Assembly: GCF_001184025.1 (NCBI RefSeq) | Contig: NZ_BBYG01000010.1 | Coordinates: 310,001 to 374,000, forward strand | Length of the DNA stretch: 64,000 nt | Source: Streptomyces maremycinicus | GTDB lineage: Bacteria > Actinomycetota > Actinomycetes > Streptomycetales > Streptomycetaceae | Reading direction: 5' to 3' | Position numbers and translations under genes: made by a program | Notes under the pieces: generated by a model | The model's database searches: none | What the model was told of the DNA's origin: nothing | Seen by the model: only the letters and a program-made list of their open reading frames with translations | In this document: piece by piece, positions 39,075 through 49,100 of the stretch | How the letters are laid out: every line of letters starts with the position of its first letter | Numbering within the stretch: position 1 is the stretch's first letter

Positions 39075-41162
39075 ATGGTTGATCGGGGAGCGAGCGCCCT
39101 GTCCCTCCCGGACGACTGGCCCGCCCACCCGGATCCGATCCTGGCGCTCAACCGCATGGGCAGCTTCGACTGGGACCTGGACTCGGGGCAGTTCCACATG
39201 GACGCCCGGGCCCACGAGATCTTCGACCTGCGACCCGACGAATACGACGGCGACCCCGTGACCCTCGCCGTCCGGGTCCCGCCGGCCGAGGGCATCCGCC
39301 TGGACGGGCTGGTGGCCCAGGCCATCAAGGACGGCAGCGAGAACTACGGCGCCTACTTCCGCATGCGGCTCCGCGACGGCACCCTGCGCTGGACGCACAC
39401 CCAGGGCTACATCCGGCGCGACCGGACCGGACGGCCGCGCCGCATCGTCGGCATCGTGCGGGACGCGACCGACGAACTCAGCGATCTCGCCTCCCGCCGC
39501 GAGGAGGCCGCCCTGGACGACGCGCGCCGCGAACAGACCAACGTCGTCCAGCTCACCACGGCGGCCCTGGCGCACGCCCGCACCGTGCACGACGTCATCG
39601 ACGTCCTCAAGGACACCCACGGCCTCACCCACCTCGGCGCGACCAGTCTCGTCATGGGGCTGGTCGAGGCCGGCCGCATCCGGCTGATCGCCGAGGGGCC
39701 GGAGGGCAGCTTCGTGCCCGGCACGCTGGTCACCCGCATCGACGAGCCGTACCCGATGAGCGAGGTCGTGCGCACCCTCACCCCGCGCTTCATCGAGTCG
39801 CCGGAGGAGTTCGCCGGCGACTACCCCATCCTGTGGCCGCACCTCACCGACCTGAGGATCACCGCGGCGGCCTATCTGCCGCTCATCGTGCAGGCCCGCC
39901 CGATCGGCGCGATGGGGCTGCTCTACAGCGACCGGCAGGGCTTCACCCAGGAGGACCGCAACATCCTCGTCGCCCTCGGCAGCAGCATCGCGCAGAGCCT
40001 CCAGCGCGCCATGTTCTACGAGCAGGAGAAGGACATCGCGCAGGGCCTCCAGCAGGCCATGCTGCCGCGCACCATCCCCAGCGTGCCCGGCGCCGACGTC
40101 GCCGTCCGCTACCGCGCCGCCACCATCGGCGGCTCCCTGGGCCGGGACATCGGCGGCGACTGGTACGACCTGATCCCGTTGCCCGGCGGCCGCGTGGGCG
40201 CCGTCATCGGCGACGTCCAGGGCCACGACACGCACGCCGCCGCCGTCATGGGCCAGCTGCGCATCGTCCTGAAGGCCTACGCGGCCGAGGGCCACACCCC
40301 GGCCACCGTGATGGCCCGCGCCTCGGTCTTCCTGCACGAGCTCGACACCGACCGCTTCGCCACCTGCCTGTACGCGGAGGCCGACCTCTCCACCGGCGTC
40401 GTCCAGGTGGTCCGCGCCGGGCACATCGACCCCCTGCTGCGCGATCCCGACGGGACCTGCCGGCGGGTCCCGGTGCCCGGCGGGCTGCCGCTCGGTCTGT
40501 CCGCCGAGTTCGGCAGCCTCGAGTACCCGGTCGGCACCCTGGAGCTGGACCCCGGCCACACGCTGCTGCTGTGCACCGACGGACTGGTCGAGCAGCCCGG
40601 CGCGGATCTCGACGACGGCATGCGGGCCCTCACCGACCTGATCGCCGCGGGCCCCGAGGACGTCCGGAAACTGGCCGACCAGCTCATCGAGGTCGCCGAG
40701 GAACGCGGCGGGGACGACGACGTGGCGCTGCTCCTGCTGCGCCGGCGCGACCCCGACAGCCCCCAGGCCGGGAACCGTCTCCAGCAGCATGTGGCTCCCG
40801 GCGACCCGGATGACCTCAGCGAGGCCCGGCACATGATCCGCGCGGCCGTCCGCGCCTGGGGCGCCCGGGAGCGCTCCGACGAGGTCGAACTGGTCGCCGA
40901 CGAACTGATCACCAACGCGCTCATGCACACCGAGGGCGCGGCGATCGTCACCCTGCGGGTGCTGACCGGCACCGACCAGCGGCTGCGGGTGGAGGTGGAG
41001 GACTCCTCCAGTGCCCTGCCGCGCCGCCGTGAGGCGGGCGAGTCGGGGGTCTCCGGACGGGGTCTGCTGCTGGTGGACCTGCTCACCGACGTGTGGGGAG
41101 TGGAGGCGCGGGGCGGCGGCAAATGTGTGTGGTGCGAGTTCGTGGTGCCGGAGCGGACCTGA
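39075..41162 (+). CDS. PAS-GAF-SpoIIE phosphatase with C-terminal anti-sigma-type ATPase
   Basis: A 695-residue signalling protein. A PAS domain (about 15-135) is followed by a GAF domain (about 150-320). A PP2C/SpoIIE phosphatase follows (about 335-555) with the metal-binding IGGDWYDLIPL, IGDVQGHD, TDGLVE and the closing GGDDDVALLLL. The C-terminal GHKL ATPase is RsbW-like (about 565-690: LVADELITNALMHTEG). Such proteins both dephosphorylate STAS anti-sigma antagonists and may phosphorylate or bind partners, controlling sigma-B-type stress sigma factors. No STAS or sigma-B gene is adjacent. ATG start at 39075. Confidence 0.92.
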   Translation: MVDRGASALSLPDDWPAHPDPILALNRMGSFDWDLDSGQFHMDARAHEIFDLRPDEYDGDPVTLAVRVPPAEGIRLDGLVAQAIKDGSENYGAYFRMRLRDGTLRWTHTQGYIRRDRTGRPRRIVGIVRDATDELSDLASRREEAALDDARREQTNVVQLTTAALAHARTVHDVIDVLKDTHGLTHLGATSLVMGLVEAGRIRLIAEGPEGSFVPGTLVTRIDEPYPMSEVVRTLTPRFIESPEEFAGDYPILWPHLTDLRITAAAYLPLIVQARPIGAMGLLYSDRQGFTQEDRNILVALGSSIAQSLQRAMFYEQEKDIAQGLQQAMLPRTIPSVPGADVAVRYRAATIGGSLGRDIGGDWYDLIPLPGGRVGAVIGDVQGHDTHAAAVMGQLRIVLKAYAAEGHTPATVMARASVFLHELDTDRFATCLYAEADLSTGVVQVVRAGHIDPLLRDPDGTCRRVPVPGGLPLGLSAEFGSLEYPVGTLELDPGHTLLLCTDGLVEQPGADLDDGMRALTDLIAAGPEDVRKLADQLIEVAEERGGDDDVALLLLRRRDPDSPQAGNRLQQHVAPGDPDDLSEARHMIRAAVRAWGARERSDEVELVADELITNALMHTEGAAIVTLRVLTGTDQRLRVEVEDSSSALPRRREAGESGVSGRGLLLVDLLTDVWGVEARGGGKCVWCEFVVPERT

Positions 41163-41193
41163 GGACCCGGGTTGCGGATGGCACCCTGGACGT

Positions 41194-42057
41194 ATGCCGG
41201 AACTCCCCGAGGTCGAAGCGCTCAAGGACTTCCTGACCGAGAATCTCGTCGGCCACGAGATCGTCCGTGTGCTGCCCGTCGCGATCAGTGTGCTGAAGAC
41301 GTACGACCCGCCCGTCACCGCCCTCGAGGGCCGGGAGGTGACCGCCGTGCACCGGCACGGCAAGTTCCTCGACCTGGCGACCGGTGACGGCCCGCACCTC
41401 GTCACGCATCTCGCCCGTGCGGGCTGGCTGCACTGGAGGGACAGGCTCCCGGACGGTCCGCCCCGGCCCGGCAAGGGGCCGCTGGCCCTGCGGGTCGCCC
41501 TGGAGACGGGGGAGGGCTTCGACCTGACGGAGGCCGGCACCCAGAAGCGGCTCGCGGTGTACGTCGTCCCCGACCCGCGGCAGGTACCCGGCGTCGCCCG
41601 GCTCGGCCCCGACCCGCTCGCCGCCGAGTTCGACGAGGCCCGCTTCGCCGCGCTCCTCGCCGGTGAGCGGCGGCAGCTGAAGGGCGCCCTGCGCGACCAG
41701 AGCCTGATCGCGGGCGTCGGCAACGCCTACAGCGACGAGATCCTGCACGTGGCGAGGATGTCCCCGTTCAAGCTGGCGGCCGGCCTGACGCCGGAGGAGA
41801 CCCACACCCTCTACGAGGCCCTGCGCGCCACGCTGACGGAGGCGGTCGAGCGCTCGCGGGGCCTGGCCGCGGGACGTCTGAAGGCCGAGAAGAAGAGCGG
41901 CCTGCGCGTCCACGGCCGCACCGGCGAACCCTGCCCGGTCTGCGGCGACACCATCAGGGAGGTCTCCTTCAGCGACTCCTCGCTCCAGTACTGCCCGACC
42001 TGCCAGACCGGCGGCAGGCCCCTGGCGGACCGGAGGATGTCCAGACTGCTGAAGTAG
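41194..42057 (+). CDS. Fpg/Nei family DNA glycosylase
   Basis: A 287-residue base-excision repair enzyme. The N-terminal proline nucleophile is in MPELPEVEAL with the conserved Glu. The H2TH region contains QSLIAGVGNAYSDEILH, and the C-terminal zinc finger has CPVC and CPTC. It removes oxidised bases and nicks the abasic site. Streptomyces carry several paralogues; this one has Pro2-Glu3 intact, so it should be active. It lies 31 bp after the phosphatase gene. ATG at 41194. Confidence 0.93.
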   Translation: MPELPEVEALKDFLTENLVGHEIVRVLPVAISVLKTYDPPVTALEGREVTAVHRHGKFLDLATGDGPHLVTHLARAGWLHWRDRLPDGPPRPGKGPLALRVALETGEGFDLTEAGTQKRLAVYVVPDPRQVPGVARLGPDPLAAEFDEARFAALLAGERRQLKGALRDQSLIAGVGNAYSDEILHVARMSPFKLAAGLTPEETHTLYEALRATLTEAVERSRGLAAGRLKAEKKSGLRVHGRTGEPCPVCGDTIREVSFSDSSLQYCPTCQTGGRPLADRRMSRLLK

Positions 42058-42108
42058 TCCCGGGTCACCCCCGTGTCGTGTCCGGGACCCCGTTACCCTG
42101 ACATCGGT

Positions 42109-42131
42109 CGGAGTGACCTGAACTCACTCCG
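42109..42131. terminator. Hairpin between convergent genes
   Basis: CGGAGTGA (42109-42116), 7-nt loop, and complementary TCACTCCG (42124-42131), between the glycosylase and the anti-sigma factor gene. Confidence 0.6.
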
Positions 42132-42139
42132 GCGGGGCG

Positions 42140-42802
42140 TCAGTGGGTGTCGAGCGTCACCAGGTGCTCGCCGGCGGACGTGCGCAGCTCGTAGCGGACG
42201 ATCTCGTCAGGGTGCCAGGCCGCGGCGCCCTGCATGGTGTTGGGGCGGGCGTCGTGCCGGGGGACGTTCCAGCTGGTGACCGTCTGCTCGGAGCCGTCGA
42301 GGCCGACGGCGATCAGGCGGCAGGAGCGGGGGCCCGCCCCGTCCTTGACCTCGAGCTCCACGTGGCTGCCCCACGCCTCGTTCTCCGTGGTGACCCGTGC
42401 CCACACCCCGGACTTCTCGTCCGTCGCGGTGAGCCGTACGGCGCTCTCGCCCTCGGCGGCGGCGCCGCCCGCCAGCAACGCGATCACGGGGCCCGCCAGG
42501 GCGACCACCACCGAGGCGGCCAGGGCGTACAGCACCCGTCGGCGCACGGCCCGGTGCCGGGTGGCGACCTCGGCGAGCAGCCGGTCCAGCAGCTGCGGGC
42601 CGGGCCCGGCGAAGGGGTGCACGGCGCGCGGGGTGGCGCGCCGGTAGAGCATCATCTGCCGTGTGGTGGGGCCGAACTCGGTGACCTGCGCCGCACACTG
42701 AGGACACTCCATGAGGTGGTCCTCGAAGCGGAAGGCTTCCGCTTCGTCCAGCACGCCGAGCGCGTACGCGCCGACGTCGCGATGCCTTTCCAGGGACCTC
42801 AT
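42140..42802 (-). CDS. Zinc-finger (ZAS) anti-sigma factor, single-pass membrane protein
   Basis: A 220-residue anti-sigma factor. The N-terminal ZAS motif is HRDVGAYALGVLDEAEAFRFEDHLMECPQC (His-x3-... His-x3-Cys-x2-Cys; residues about 6-36). A transmembrane helix (about 90-112) leads to an outside sensor domain of about 105 residues. It would hold an ECF sigma factor at the membrane until an envelope signal frees it. The likely partner is the ECF sigma gene at 43617-44165, although one unrelated gene lies between. Confidence 0.88.
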   Translation of the reverse strand: MRSLERHRDVGAYALGVLDEAEAFRFEDHLMECPQCAAQVTEFGPTTRQMMLYRRATPRAVHPFAGPGPQLLDRLLAEVATRHRAVRRRVLYALAASVVVALAGPVIALLAGGAAAEGESAVRLTATDEKSGVWARVTTENEAWGSHVELEVKDGAGPRSCRLIAVGLDGSEQTVTSWNVPRHDARPNTMQGAAAWHPDEIVRYELRTSAGEHLVTLDTH

Positions 42803-42943
42803 GCCGAAACCTCGTGCCTTTGAGTGCCAGTGGGGTTACTCCTTGCTCCCACCGGTACGCACCCGACCGGCGAATCACTCAAGCCACGTACCGAATCGTG
42901 ACCCAGATGTTCGGAGCGGACCGGCCCGCGGATTGGTGTGAAT

Positions 42944-43459
42944 CTAAAAAAGATGAATCGCGAGGTGGCCGAGGGGCAGGCCGAGCTGCCAGGCGGGTGT
43001 CCAGACCTTGGGTCCGTCGTCCTCGCCGACCACCGGCGCACCGCCGGGAACCGCGTTGAGATCGGGAGCGAGCAGCTCCGTCTCCTCCAGCCAGCGCCAG
43101 GCCGCGGCCGCCAGGTCGAGATCGGGAGCAGGTGCCTGCGACTTGACCGCCTCGGCCTTCAGTTGAGACATACGTACGCCGACCCAGTCCTGCCACGGCT
43201 GGTCGTACGCCGTGAGCGAAAGCCAGGTCTCGAGCTGAGTGACGACCCGGATGCCGGGGAGCTCGCCGTCGGTGTCGGACAGGAAGATGGTGAGCGCCAG
43301 GGCGTCGCGCCCGGCGCGGAACTCGAAGGACGTCGGCGGCATCAGATCGCCGGTCCGCAGCAGTTCGTCGGCGATGTACTCGGCGTACAACCAGGCCATG
43401 GGGACGGTCAGTTCACCGCCGCCGGTGCCGTCCGTGCTCTGGTGACCTCTGTGCAGCAT
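42944..43459 (-). CDS. Conserved hypothetical protein between sigma and anti-sigma genes
   Basis: A 171-residue soluble protein not recognised as any family. It is rich in aromatic and acidic residues (WLYAEYIADELLRTGDLMPP, LETWLSLTAYDQPWQDWVG) and has no signal peptide or cysteine cluster. ATG at 43459 follows AGGAAGGG. Its position on the same strand between an ECF sigma factor and an anti-sigma factor suggests it belongs to the same regulatory unit or regulon. Confidence 0.6.
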   Translation of the reverse strand: MLHRGHQSTDGTGGGELTVPMAWLYAEYIADELLRTGDLMPPTSFEFRAGRDALALTIFLSDTDGELPGIRVVTQLETWLSLTAYDQPWQDWVGVRMSQLKAEAVKSQAPAPDLDLAAAAWRWLEETELLAPDLNAVPGGAPVVGEDDGPKVWTPAWQLGLPLGHLAIHLF

Positions 43460-43616
43460 CCCTTCCTGCCTTCCTCCGGTGCTTTCGCTCGCCCGTTTGC
43501 CGGGACGCTGGGGACCCGGTCACCGGGCCCCGTCCGGAACACGGATAAGGACACCCGATTACTCCAAGGGGGTCCTCGGCAAGGCGCTTTACGGAGGCTT
43601 GACCCAGTCGTGGGTT

Positions 43617-44165
43617 TCAGTGCAGGTCGGCCGCGTATCCCGGAAGCACCCGGCGCAGGGCGCGCAGCGCGTAGTACGCGCGGGACTTCACGGTACCGGG
43701 CGGAATTCCGAGGGTCGCGGCGGCCTCCGCCACACTGGCCCCCTGGAAATACACCAGCACCAGAACTTCACGGTGCTCCGGCGTGAGTGTCTTCACAGCC
43801 TCGCGCACATCGAGGGTGGCGGCCGCCCGCTCGGCGTGGTCCGCGCAGACGGGCGCGTTCTCCAGTACCGCGTCCCCGACCTCGGCGGGCCGCGCCTGCC
43901 GGGCCCGGCGCGCGTCGATCGCGAGCCGCCGGCCGACGGTGAGCAGCCAGGGCCGGACGGAGTCGAAGGTGTCGGCGCGCAGGGCCTCGGGATGCTGCCA
44001 GGCGCGGACCAGTGTCTCCTGGACGAGGTCCTCGGCGCGCTGCCGGTCGCCGTCGCACAGCCTCAGCAGCAGCGCGAAGAGCGGCCGGCCGTGCTCGCGC
44101 TGGAGTGCGGCGAGCTCGTGCTCGGCGGTCGTCGTCCGGGCGTTGAGGGTGGTTCCGGCGGTCAT
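43617..44165 (-). CDS. ECF RNA polymerase sigma factor
   Basis: A 182-residue extracytoplasmic-function sigma factor. Region 2 runs from LFALLLRLCDGDRQRAEDLVQETLVRAWQHP to SVRPWLLTVGRRLAID. Region 4 contains LTPEHREVLVLVYFQGASVAEAAATLGIPPGTVKSRAYYALRAL. It resembles the SigL group of Streptomyces as I remember it. ATG at 44165 (MTAGTTLNARTT) is favoured over a longer frame beginning at 44210 because the family starts there, although no good ribosome site is visible and the mRNA may be leaderless. A tandem repeat lies about 75 bp upstream. Confidence 0.9.
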   Translation of the reverse strand: MTAGTTLNARTTTAEHELAALQREHGRPLFALLLRLCDGDRQRAEDLVQETLVRAWQHPEALRADTFDSVRPWLLTVGRRLAIDARRARQARPAEVGDAVLENAPVCADHAERAAATLDVREAVKTLTPEHREVLVLVYFQGASVAEAAATLGIPPGTVKSRAYYALRALRRVLPGYAADLH

Positions 44166-44238
44166 GGGCGTATGGCACCGCAGTGCGCCGGTTCGGGACA
44201 GGGCACGCACACGGATCTGCGGCGGACGGTCGATCGCG

Positions 44239-44262
44239 TCGACGAACGGTTCGACGAACGGT
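44239..44262. repeat. Perfect 12-bp tandem repeat upstream of the ECF sigma gene
   Basis: TCGACGAACGGT occurs twice in direct succession (44239-44250 and 44251-44262), between the sigma gene and the divergent CapA-like gene. It is a candidate regulator site. Confidence 0.6.
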
Positions 44263-44387
44263 CCGGGCTACGCCGATCGCGGGCATCGCCGTCGGCCGGA
44301 GGGAGTGCCGGGGCGGGCGGCCGCCTCTCATGGATTAGTACTGATACATGGGTAAATATGACAATTCAGGGGAAGTGGGGTGACCCG

Positions 44388-45539
44388 GTGATCGCCCGCA
44401 GACACCAGGTGGCCCTGGTCCTGACGGCCGTCCTCGCCTCGGCCGCCGCCTGCCAGGCCCGCGAGCACGGCCCGGCCGAGCGGCCCGGCCGCCCGGCACC
44501 GGCCGCCGCCCGCGGCTTCACGCTCGTCGCCTCCGGCGACATCCTCCCGCACACCACCGTCATCGAACGGGCCGGCTTCGACGCCGGAGGCGCCGGCCAC
44601 GACTTCCGCCCGATGCTCGCGGGCGTCAAACCCGTCGTCTCCCGCGCCGATCTGGCGCTGTGTCACATGGAGACCGTGTACGGCGAGAACGGCGTCTACA
44701 CCGGCTACCCGGACTTCAAGTCCCCGCCCGAGATCGCCACGGCGCTCGCCGCCACCGGCTACGACGGCTGCTCCACCGCCTCCAACCACAGCCTCGACGA
44801 CGGCGCCGCCGGAGTGCGGCGCACCCTCGACGCGCTCGACGGCGCCGGCGTTCGGCACGCGGGCACCGCCCGCTCCGAGGCGGAGGGCAACTCCGTCACC
44901 CTGCTGCGCGCCGGCCCGGCGAAGGTCGCCCACCTCGCCTACACCTACGACACCAACGGCCACCCCGTCCCGCCGGGGCAGCCCTGGACCGTCAACCTCC
45001 TCGACGAGAACCGGATCCTCGCCGACGCCAAGGCCGCCCGGAAGGCGGGCGCCGACGTGGTCGTCGTCTCCGTGCACTGGGGCACCGAATGGCAGGACGC
45101 CCCGGACGACCGTCAGCTCACCCTCGCCCGCACCCTCACCGCCTCCCGCACCGGCGGCCGCCCCGACATCGATCTGATCCTCGGGACCCACGCGCACGTC
45201 CCCCAGGCCTACGAGAAGGTGAACGGCACCTGGGTCGTCTACGGCATGGGCGACCAGATCGCGGGCGAGATGTTCAACCACCAGGGCGTGCGGGACCCGC
45301 GCGGCAACCAGTCCACCGTCGCCCGCTTCACCTTCGCGCCGCCCGCCAGGGCCGGAGGCCGCTGGGAGGTGCGCAGGGCCGAGTTCGTACCGCAGCTGTT
45401 CGACATCGACGCCGGCCGGGTGGTGGACCTCGACGAGGCCCTCGCGGCGGGCGCGGACGTCGAGGGGGTGCGCGACCGGATCAGGGCCGTCGTCCTCGGC
45501 CGGGGCGCGGCGAAGGACGGGCTGGTGATGGGCAGGTGA
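44388..45539 (+). CDS. CapA-family lipoprotein (metallophosphatase fold)
   Basis: A 383-residue member of the CapA/PgsA family associated with poly-gamma-glutamate capsules. The signal sequence has two arginines and a hydrophobic stretch ending in a lipobox-like SAAAC (Cys about 22), so a surface lipoprotein is likely. Family motifs are GDILPHTTV, LCHMETVYG, SNHSLDDG, VSVHWGTEW and GTHAHVPQAYE. Two departures from the usual pattern are GDIL for GDxM and NHSLDDG for NHxxDxG. The GTG at 44388 is preferred over an upstream ATG (44358), which lacks a ribosome site. No pgsB/C genes are adjacent. Confidence 0.83.
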   Translation: MIARRHQVALVLTAVLASAAACQAREHGPAERPGRPAPAAARGFTLVASGDILPHTTVIERAGFDAGGAGHDFRPMLAGVKPVVSRADLALCHMETVYGENGVYTGYPDFKSPPEIATALAATGYDGCSTASNHSLDDGAAGVRRTLDALDGAGVRHAGTARSEAEGNSVTLLRAGPAKVAHLAYTYDTNGHPVPPGQPWTVNLLDENRILADAKAARKAGADVVVVSVHWGTEWQDAPDDRQLTLARTLTASRTGGRPDIDLILGTHAHVPQAYEKVNGTWVVYGMGDQIAGEMFNHQGVRDPRGNQSTVARFTFAPPARAGGRWEVRRAEFVPQLFDIDAGRVVDLDEALAAGADVEGVRDRIRAVVLGRGAAKDGLVMGR

Positions 45540-45572
45540 GCCGGATGTAGAGGCGCACGGGGTGGCCGGGGG

Positions 45573-46046
45573 CTACGGCACGACCGTCACCGGCCACCGC
45601 CCCGCCTTCACCAGCCGCACCGCCACGGACCCCACGATCCGGTGACCGGCCGATTCGGAGGCTCCCACCACCACCGCGTCGGCCTTCAGCTGGTCCGCCG
45701 CCTTCGCCAGGCCGCCGTAGGGGTCGCCGTGGAAGGTGTGGAACTCCCAGCGCACGTCGAATATCCCCCGGGTGCGCTCGGTGGCCTCCCGGATCTGCGC
45801 CACCAGGTCCTGGGCGATCTCGTCGGTGGTCTCCGCGACCGGCACCCCGAGCGCCGCGCCCGCCGCCAGGAGCGGCTGCACGTACACCACGGCGAGCAGC
45901 GCGTGCTGCCGACGGGCCAGTCCGCCGGCGTACGCCGCGGCCCGTAGGGAGGAGTCGGAGCCGTCGACCCCGACCAGGATGACCTTGGGTCCGTCCGTGC
46001 CCCGCTCGAACTGGTGCCCGGGCTGCTGCGAGTGCTGTTCCGTCAC
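45573..46046 (-). CDS. Universal stress protein (UspA family)
   Basis: A 157-residue single-domain Usp. The N-terminal VILVGVDGSDSSLRAAAYA and the C-terminal ATP-binding loop VVGASESAGHRIVGSVAVRLV match, close to the G-2x-G-9x-G(S/T) pattern. It probably binds ATP and acts under stress or dormancy. GTG start at 46046. It diverges from lysX across about 90 bp and converges with the CapA-like gene. Confidence 0.9.
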   Translation of the reverse strand: MTEQHSQQPGHQFERGTDGPKVILVGVDGSDSSLRAAAYAGGLARRQHALLAVVYVQPLLAAGAALGVPVAETTDEIAQDLVAQIREATERTRGIFDVRWEFHTFHGDPYGGLAKAADQLKADAVVVGASESAGHRIVGSVAVRLVKAGRWPVTVVP

Positions 46047-46134
46047 GGGCCAGAGGCTATCGGAAGCCGCAGGTCCGGCCGGTGCGCGGGCCGCTCGACG
46101 GGCGGTAAGGGCCGGGTGTTCCTAGAGTCGGAGC

Positions 46135-49100
46135 ATGAGCGCCACCGTGCGGACCGCCACGGCCGAGAAGACTCCGGCCCGGTCACGGCGGCCCGCCGGC
46201 CGTCTGCTCGCCCGGGTGCCCGAAGGCTTCGCGGCCTTCTTCGGCGCCCTCGGCCTGCTCTGCGTCCTGCTGGCGCTGATCCCGCCGCTGCGCCGCCTGC
46301 TGCGCCCCGTCGTGCGCTTCCTGGACCTGCTGATCGTCCCGGTCAGCGCCAACCTCGCCTACGCCGTCTTCCTCTTCCTGCTGGCCGCCGCCACCGCCGC
46401 CCGCAAGAAGGTCGCCTGGTGGCTGGTCGTCGTCTACCTGGGCCTGCTCGTCCTCACCGACGCCCTCGGCGTGGCCGTCGGCCTGTACGCGCAGTCCGTC
46501 CCGTCCCTCGTGGTGTGCGCGCTCGCGCTGGCCCTCCTGGTCGTCGCCCGCGGGCAGTTCTACGCCGCCTCCCGCCGCGCCGCGGTCCGGCGGGCGCTCG
46601 CCGTGCTGCTCGTCGGGCTGGTCCTGGCCGTCCTCGTCGGCTGGGGCCTGGTGGAGCTGTTCCCGGGCACGCTGCCGCCGAGTCAGCGTCCGGGCTGGGC
46701 CGCCAACCGGGTCCTCGGCGGTCTGGTCTCCGCCGGCTCCTTCGACGGCCGCCCGCCCCGCTTCCTCTTCTTCCTGCTCGGCCTCTTCGGCGCCCTCGCC
46801 CTGCTGAACGCCGCGGCCACCCTCTTCCGCTCCCAGCGGATGGAGGCGGCCCTGCACGGCGACGAGGAATCCCGAATCCGTGCCCTGCTGGGGGCCTACG
46901 GAGACCAGGACTCCCTCGGCTACTTCGCCACCCGGCGCGACAAGGCCGTCGTCTTCTCACCCAGCGGCAAGGCCGCCGTCACCTACCGCGTGGAAGCCGG
47001 TGTCTGCCTCGCCGGCGGCGACCCCGTCGGCGACCGCGAGGCCTGGCCGCACGCCATCGCCGCCTGGCTGGACGCCGCCCGCCTGCACGCCTGGGCACCC
47101 GCGGTGATGGGCGCCTCCGAGGACGGCGCGAAGGCCTTCGCCCGCGCCGGACTCGGCGCCCTCCAGCTCGGTGACGAGGCGATCCTGCCGGTCGCCTCCT
47201 TCGACCTCGGCGGCCGCGAGATGCGGGTCACCCGGCAGGCCGTGAACCGGGTGCGCCGCACCGGCGCCACCTGCCGGGTCCGCCGCCACCGCACCCTCAC
47301 CGAACAGGAGATGGAGGAGGTCGTCGGCCGCGCCGACGCCTGGCGCGACACCGAGACCGAACGCGGCTTCTCCATGGCCCTGGACCGCCTCGGCGACCCC
47401 GCCGACGGCGACTGCCTCCTCGTGGAGGCGCTGGACGACCACGGCCGCCTCCTCGCCCTGCTCTCCTTCGTCCCCTGGGGCCGGGACGGCATCTCCCTGG
47501 ACCTCATGCGCCGCGACCGCTCCGCCCCCAACGGCGTCATGGAGTTCATGGTCGCCGACCTGTGCGCCGCCGCCCCGAAGCTCGGCGTGCGCCGGATCTC
47601 CCTCAACTTCGCCGTCTTCCGCTCGGCCTTCGAGGAGGGCGCCCGCATCGGCGCCGGACCGGTCCTGCGGCTGTGGCGCCGGCTGCTGCTGTTCTTCTCC
47701 AAGTGGTGGCAGCTGGAGGCGCTCTACCGCTCCAACGCCAAGTACCACCCCGAGTGGTACCCCCGCTTCCTGTGCTACGCCGACGCCGGCTCCCTCGCCC
47801 GGGTGGGCCTCGCCTCCGGGATCGCCGAGGGCTTCGTCTCCGTGCCCTCGCTGCGCAAGCTGTGGGGCAACCGGAACGCGAAGGGCGGGCCGCGCCCCGC
47901 CACCACCGAGGGCCTGCCGCCCCTGGCGGCGCTCGGCCTCGACGGAGGGGACGAGGCCGGGGACGGCGGCCCGGACGCGGGCCTGCCCGAGCAGGTCCGC
48001 GTCCGGCACCGCACGCTCGACCGGCTGCGCGCCGAGGGCGTCGACCCCTACCCGGTGGGCGTCCCCCCGCGCACCCACGCCCTCGCCCGGATCCGTCCGG
48101 GGGAGACGGTCACCGTCGCCGGCCGGATCATGCGGGTTCGCGACTTCGGCGGCATCGTCTTCGTGACCCTGCGCGACTGGTCGGGCGACCACCAACTCGC
48201 CCTCACCCGCGAAACCCTCGGCACCTTCCGGTCCGACACCGATCTCGGCGACCACATCGTCGTCACGGGCACGGCCGGGACGAGCGACAAGGGCGAGCCC
48301 ACCGTCTTCGTCACCTCCTGGCAGCTCACCGCCAAGTGCCTGCGCCCCCTGCCCGACAAACGCCACGGCCTCACCGACCCCGAGGCCAAGGTCCGCATGC
48401 GCTACCTCGACCTGGTCGCGAGCCCCGCCGCCCGCGATGTCGTCCGGGCCCGCTCGCACGCCGTGCAGGCGCTGCGCCAGGGGCTGTTGGAGCGCGGCTA
48501 CCTCGAGGTCGAGACCCCGATGCTCCAGCGGATCCACGGCGGCGCCAACGCCCGCCCCTTCACCACCCACATCAACGCCTACGACCTCGACCTCTATCTG
48601 CGCATCGCCCCCGAGCTGTACCTCAAGCGGCTGTGCGTCGGCGGCCTGGAGAAGGTCTTCGAGATGGGCCGCACCTTCCGCAACGAGGGCGTCTCGTACA
48701 AGCACAACCCCGAGTTCACCATGCTGGAGGCCTACCAGGCGTACGCCGACTACGACGTGATGCTCGACCTGGTCCGCGAGCTGATCCAGGGCGCCGCCAC
48801 GGCCGCCTTCGGCTCGCCGGTCGCCCGCAAGGACGGACGGGAGTACGACATCTCGGGGGAGTGGCCCGTCCGCACGGTGCACGGCGCGATCTCCGAGGCG
48901 CTCGGCGAGCCGGTCGACGCCGGCACCCCGCTGGCCGTCCTGCTCCGGCACTGCGACCGGGCGGGGGTCCCGTACACACCGGACGACGGCCCGGGCGACG
49001 TCGTCCTGGAGATGTACGAACGCCTGGTCGAGGAGAGGACCCAACTCCCCACCTTCTACAAGGACTTCCCCACCGACGTCTCCCCGCTCACCCGGCAGCA

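Noticed and set aside
42944..43459. Assigning the 171-residue gene as an anti-anti-sigma factor
   Set aside because: No STAS-like sequence or known motif; position alone does not justify the name.
43479..44387. N-terminal extension of the CapA-like protein
   Set aside because: The frame stays open but crosses the sigma factor gene on the other strand; the signal peptide and lipobox begin only at the GTG at 44388.
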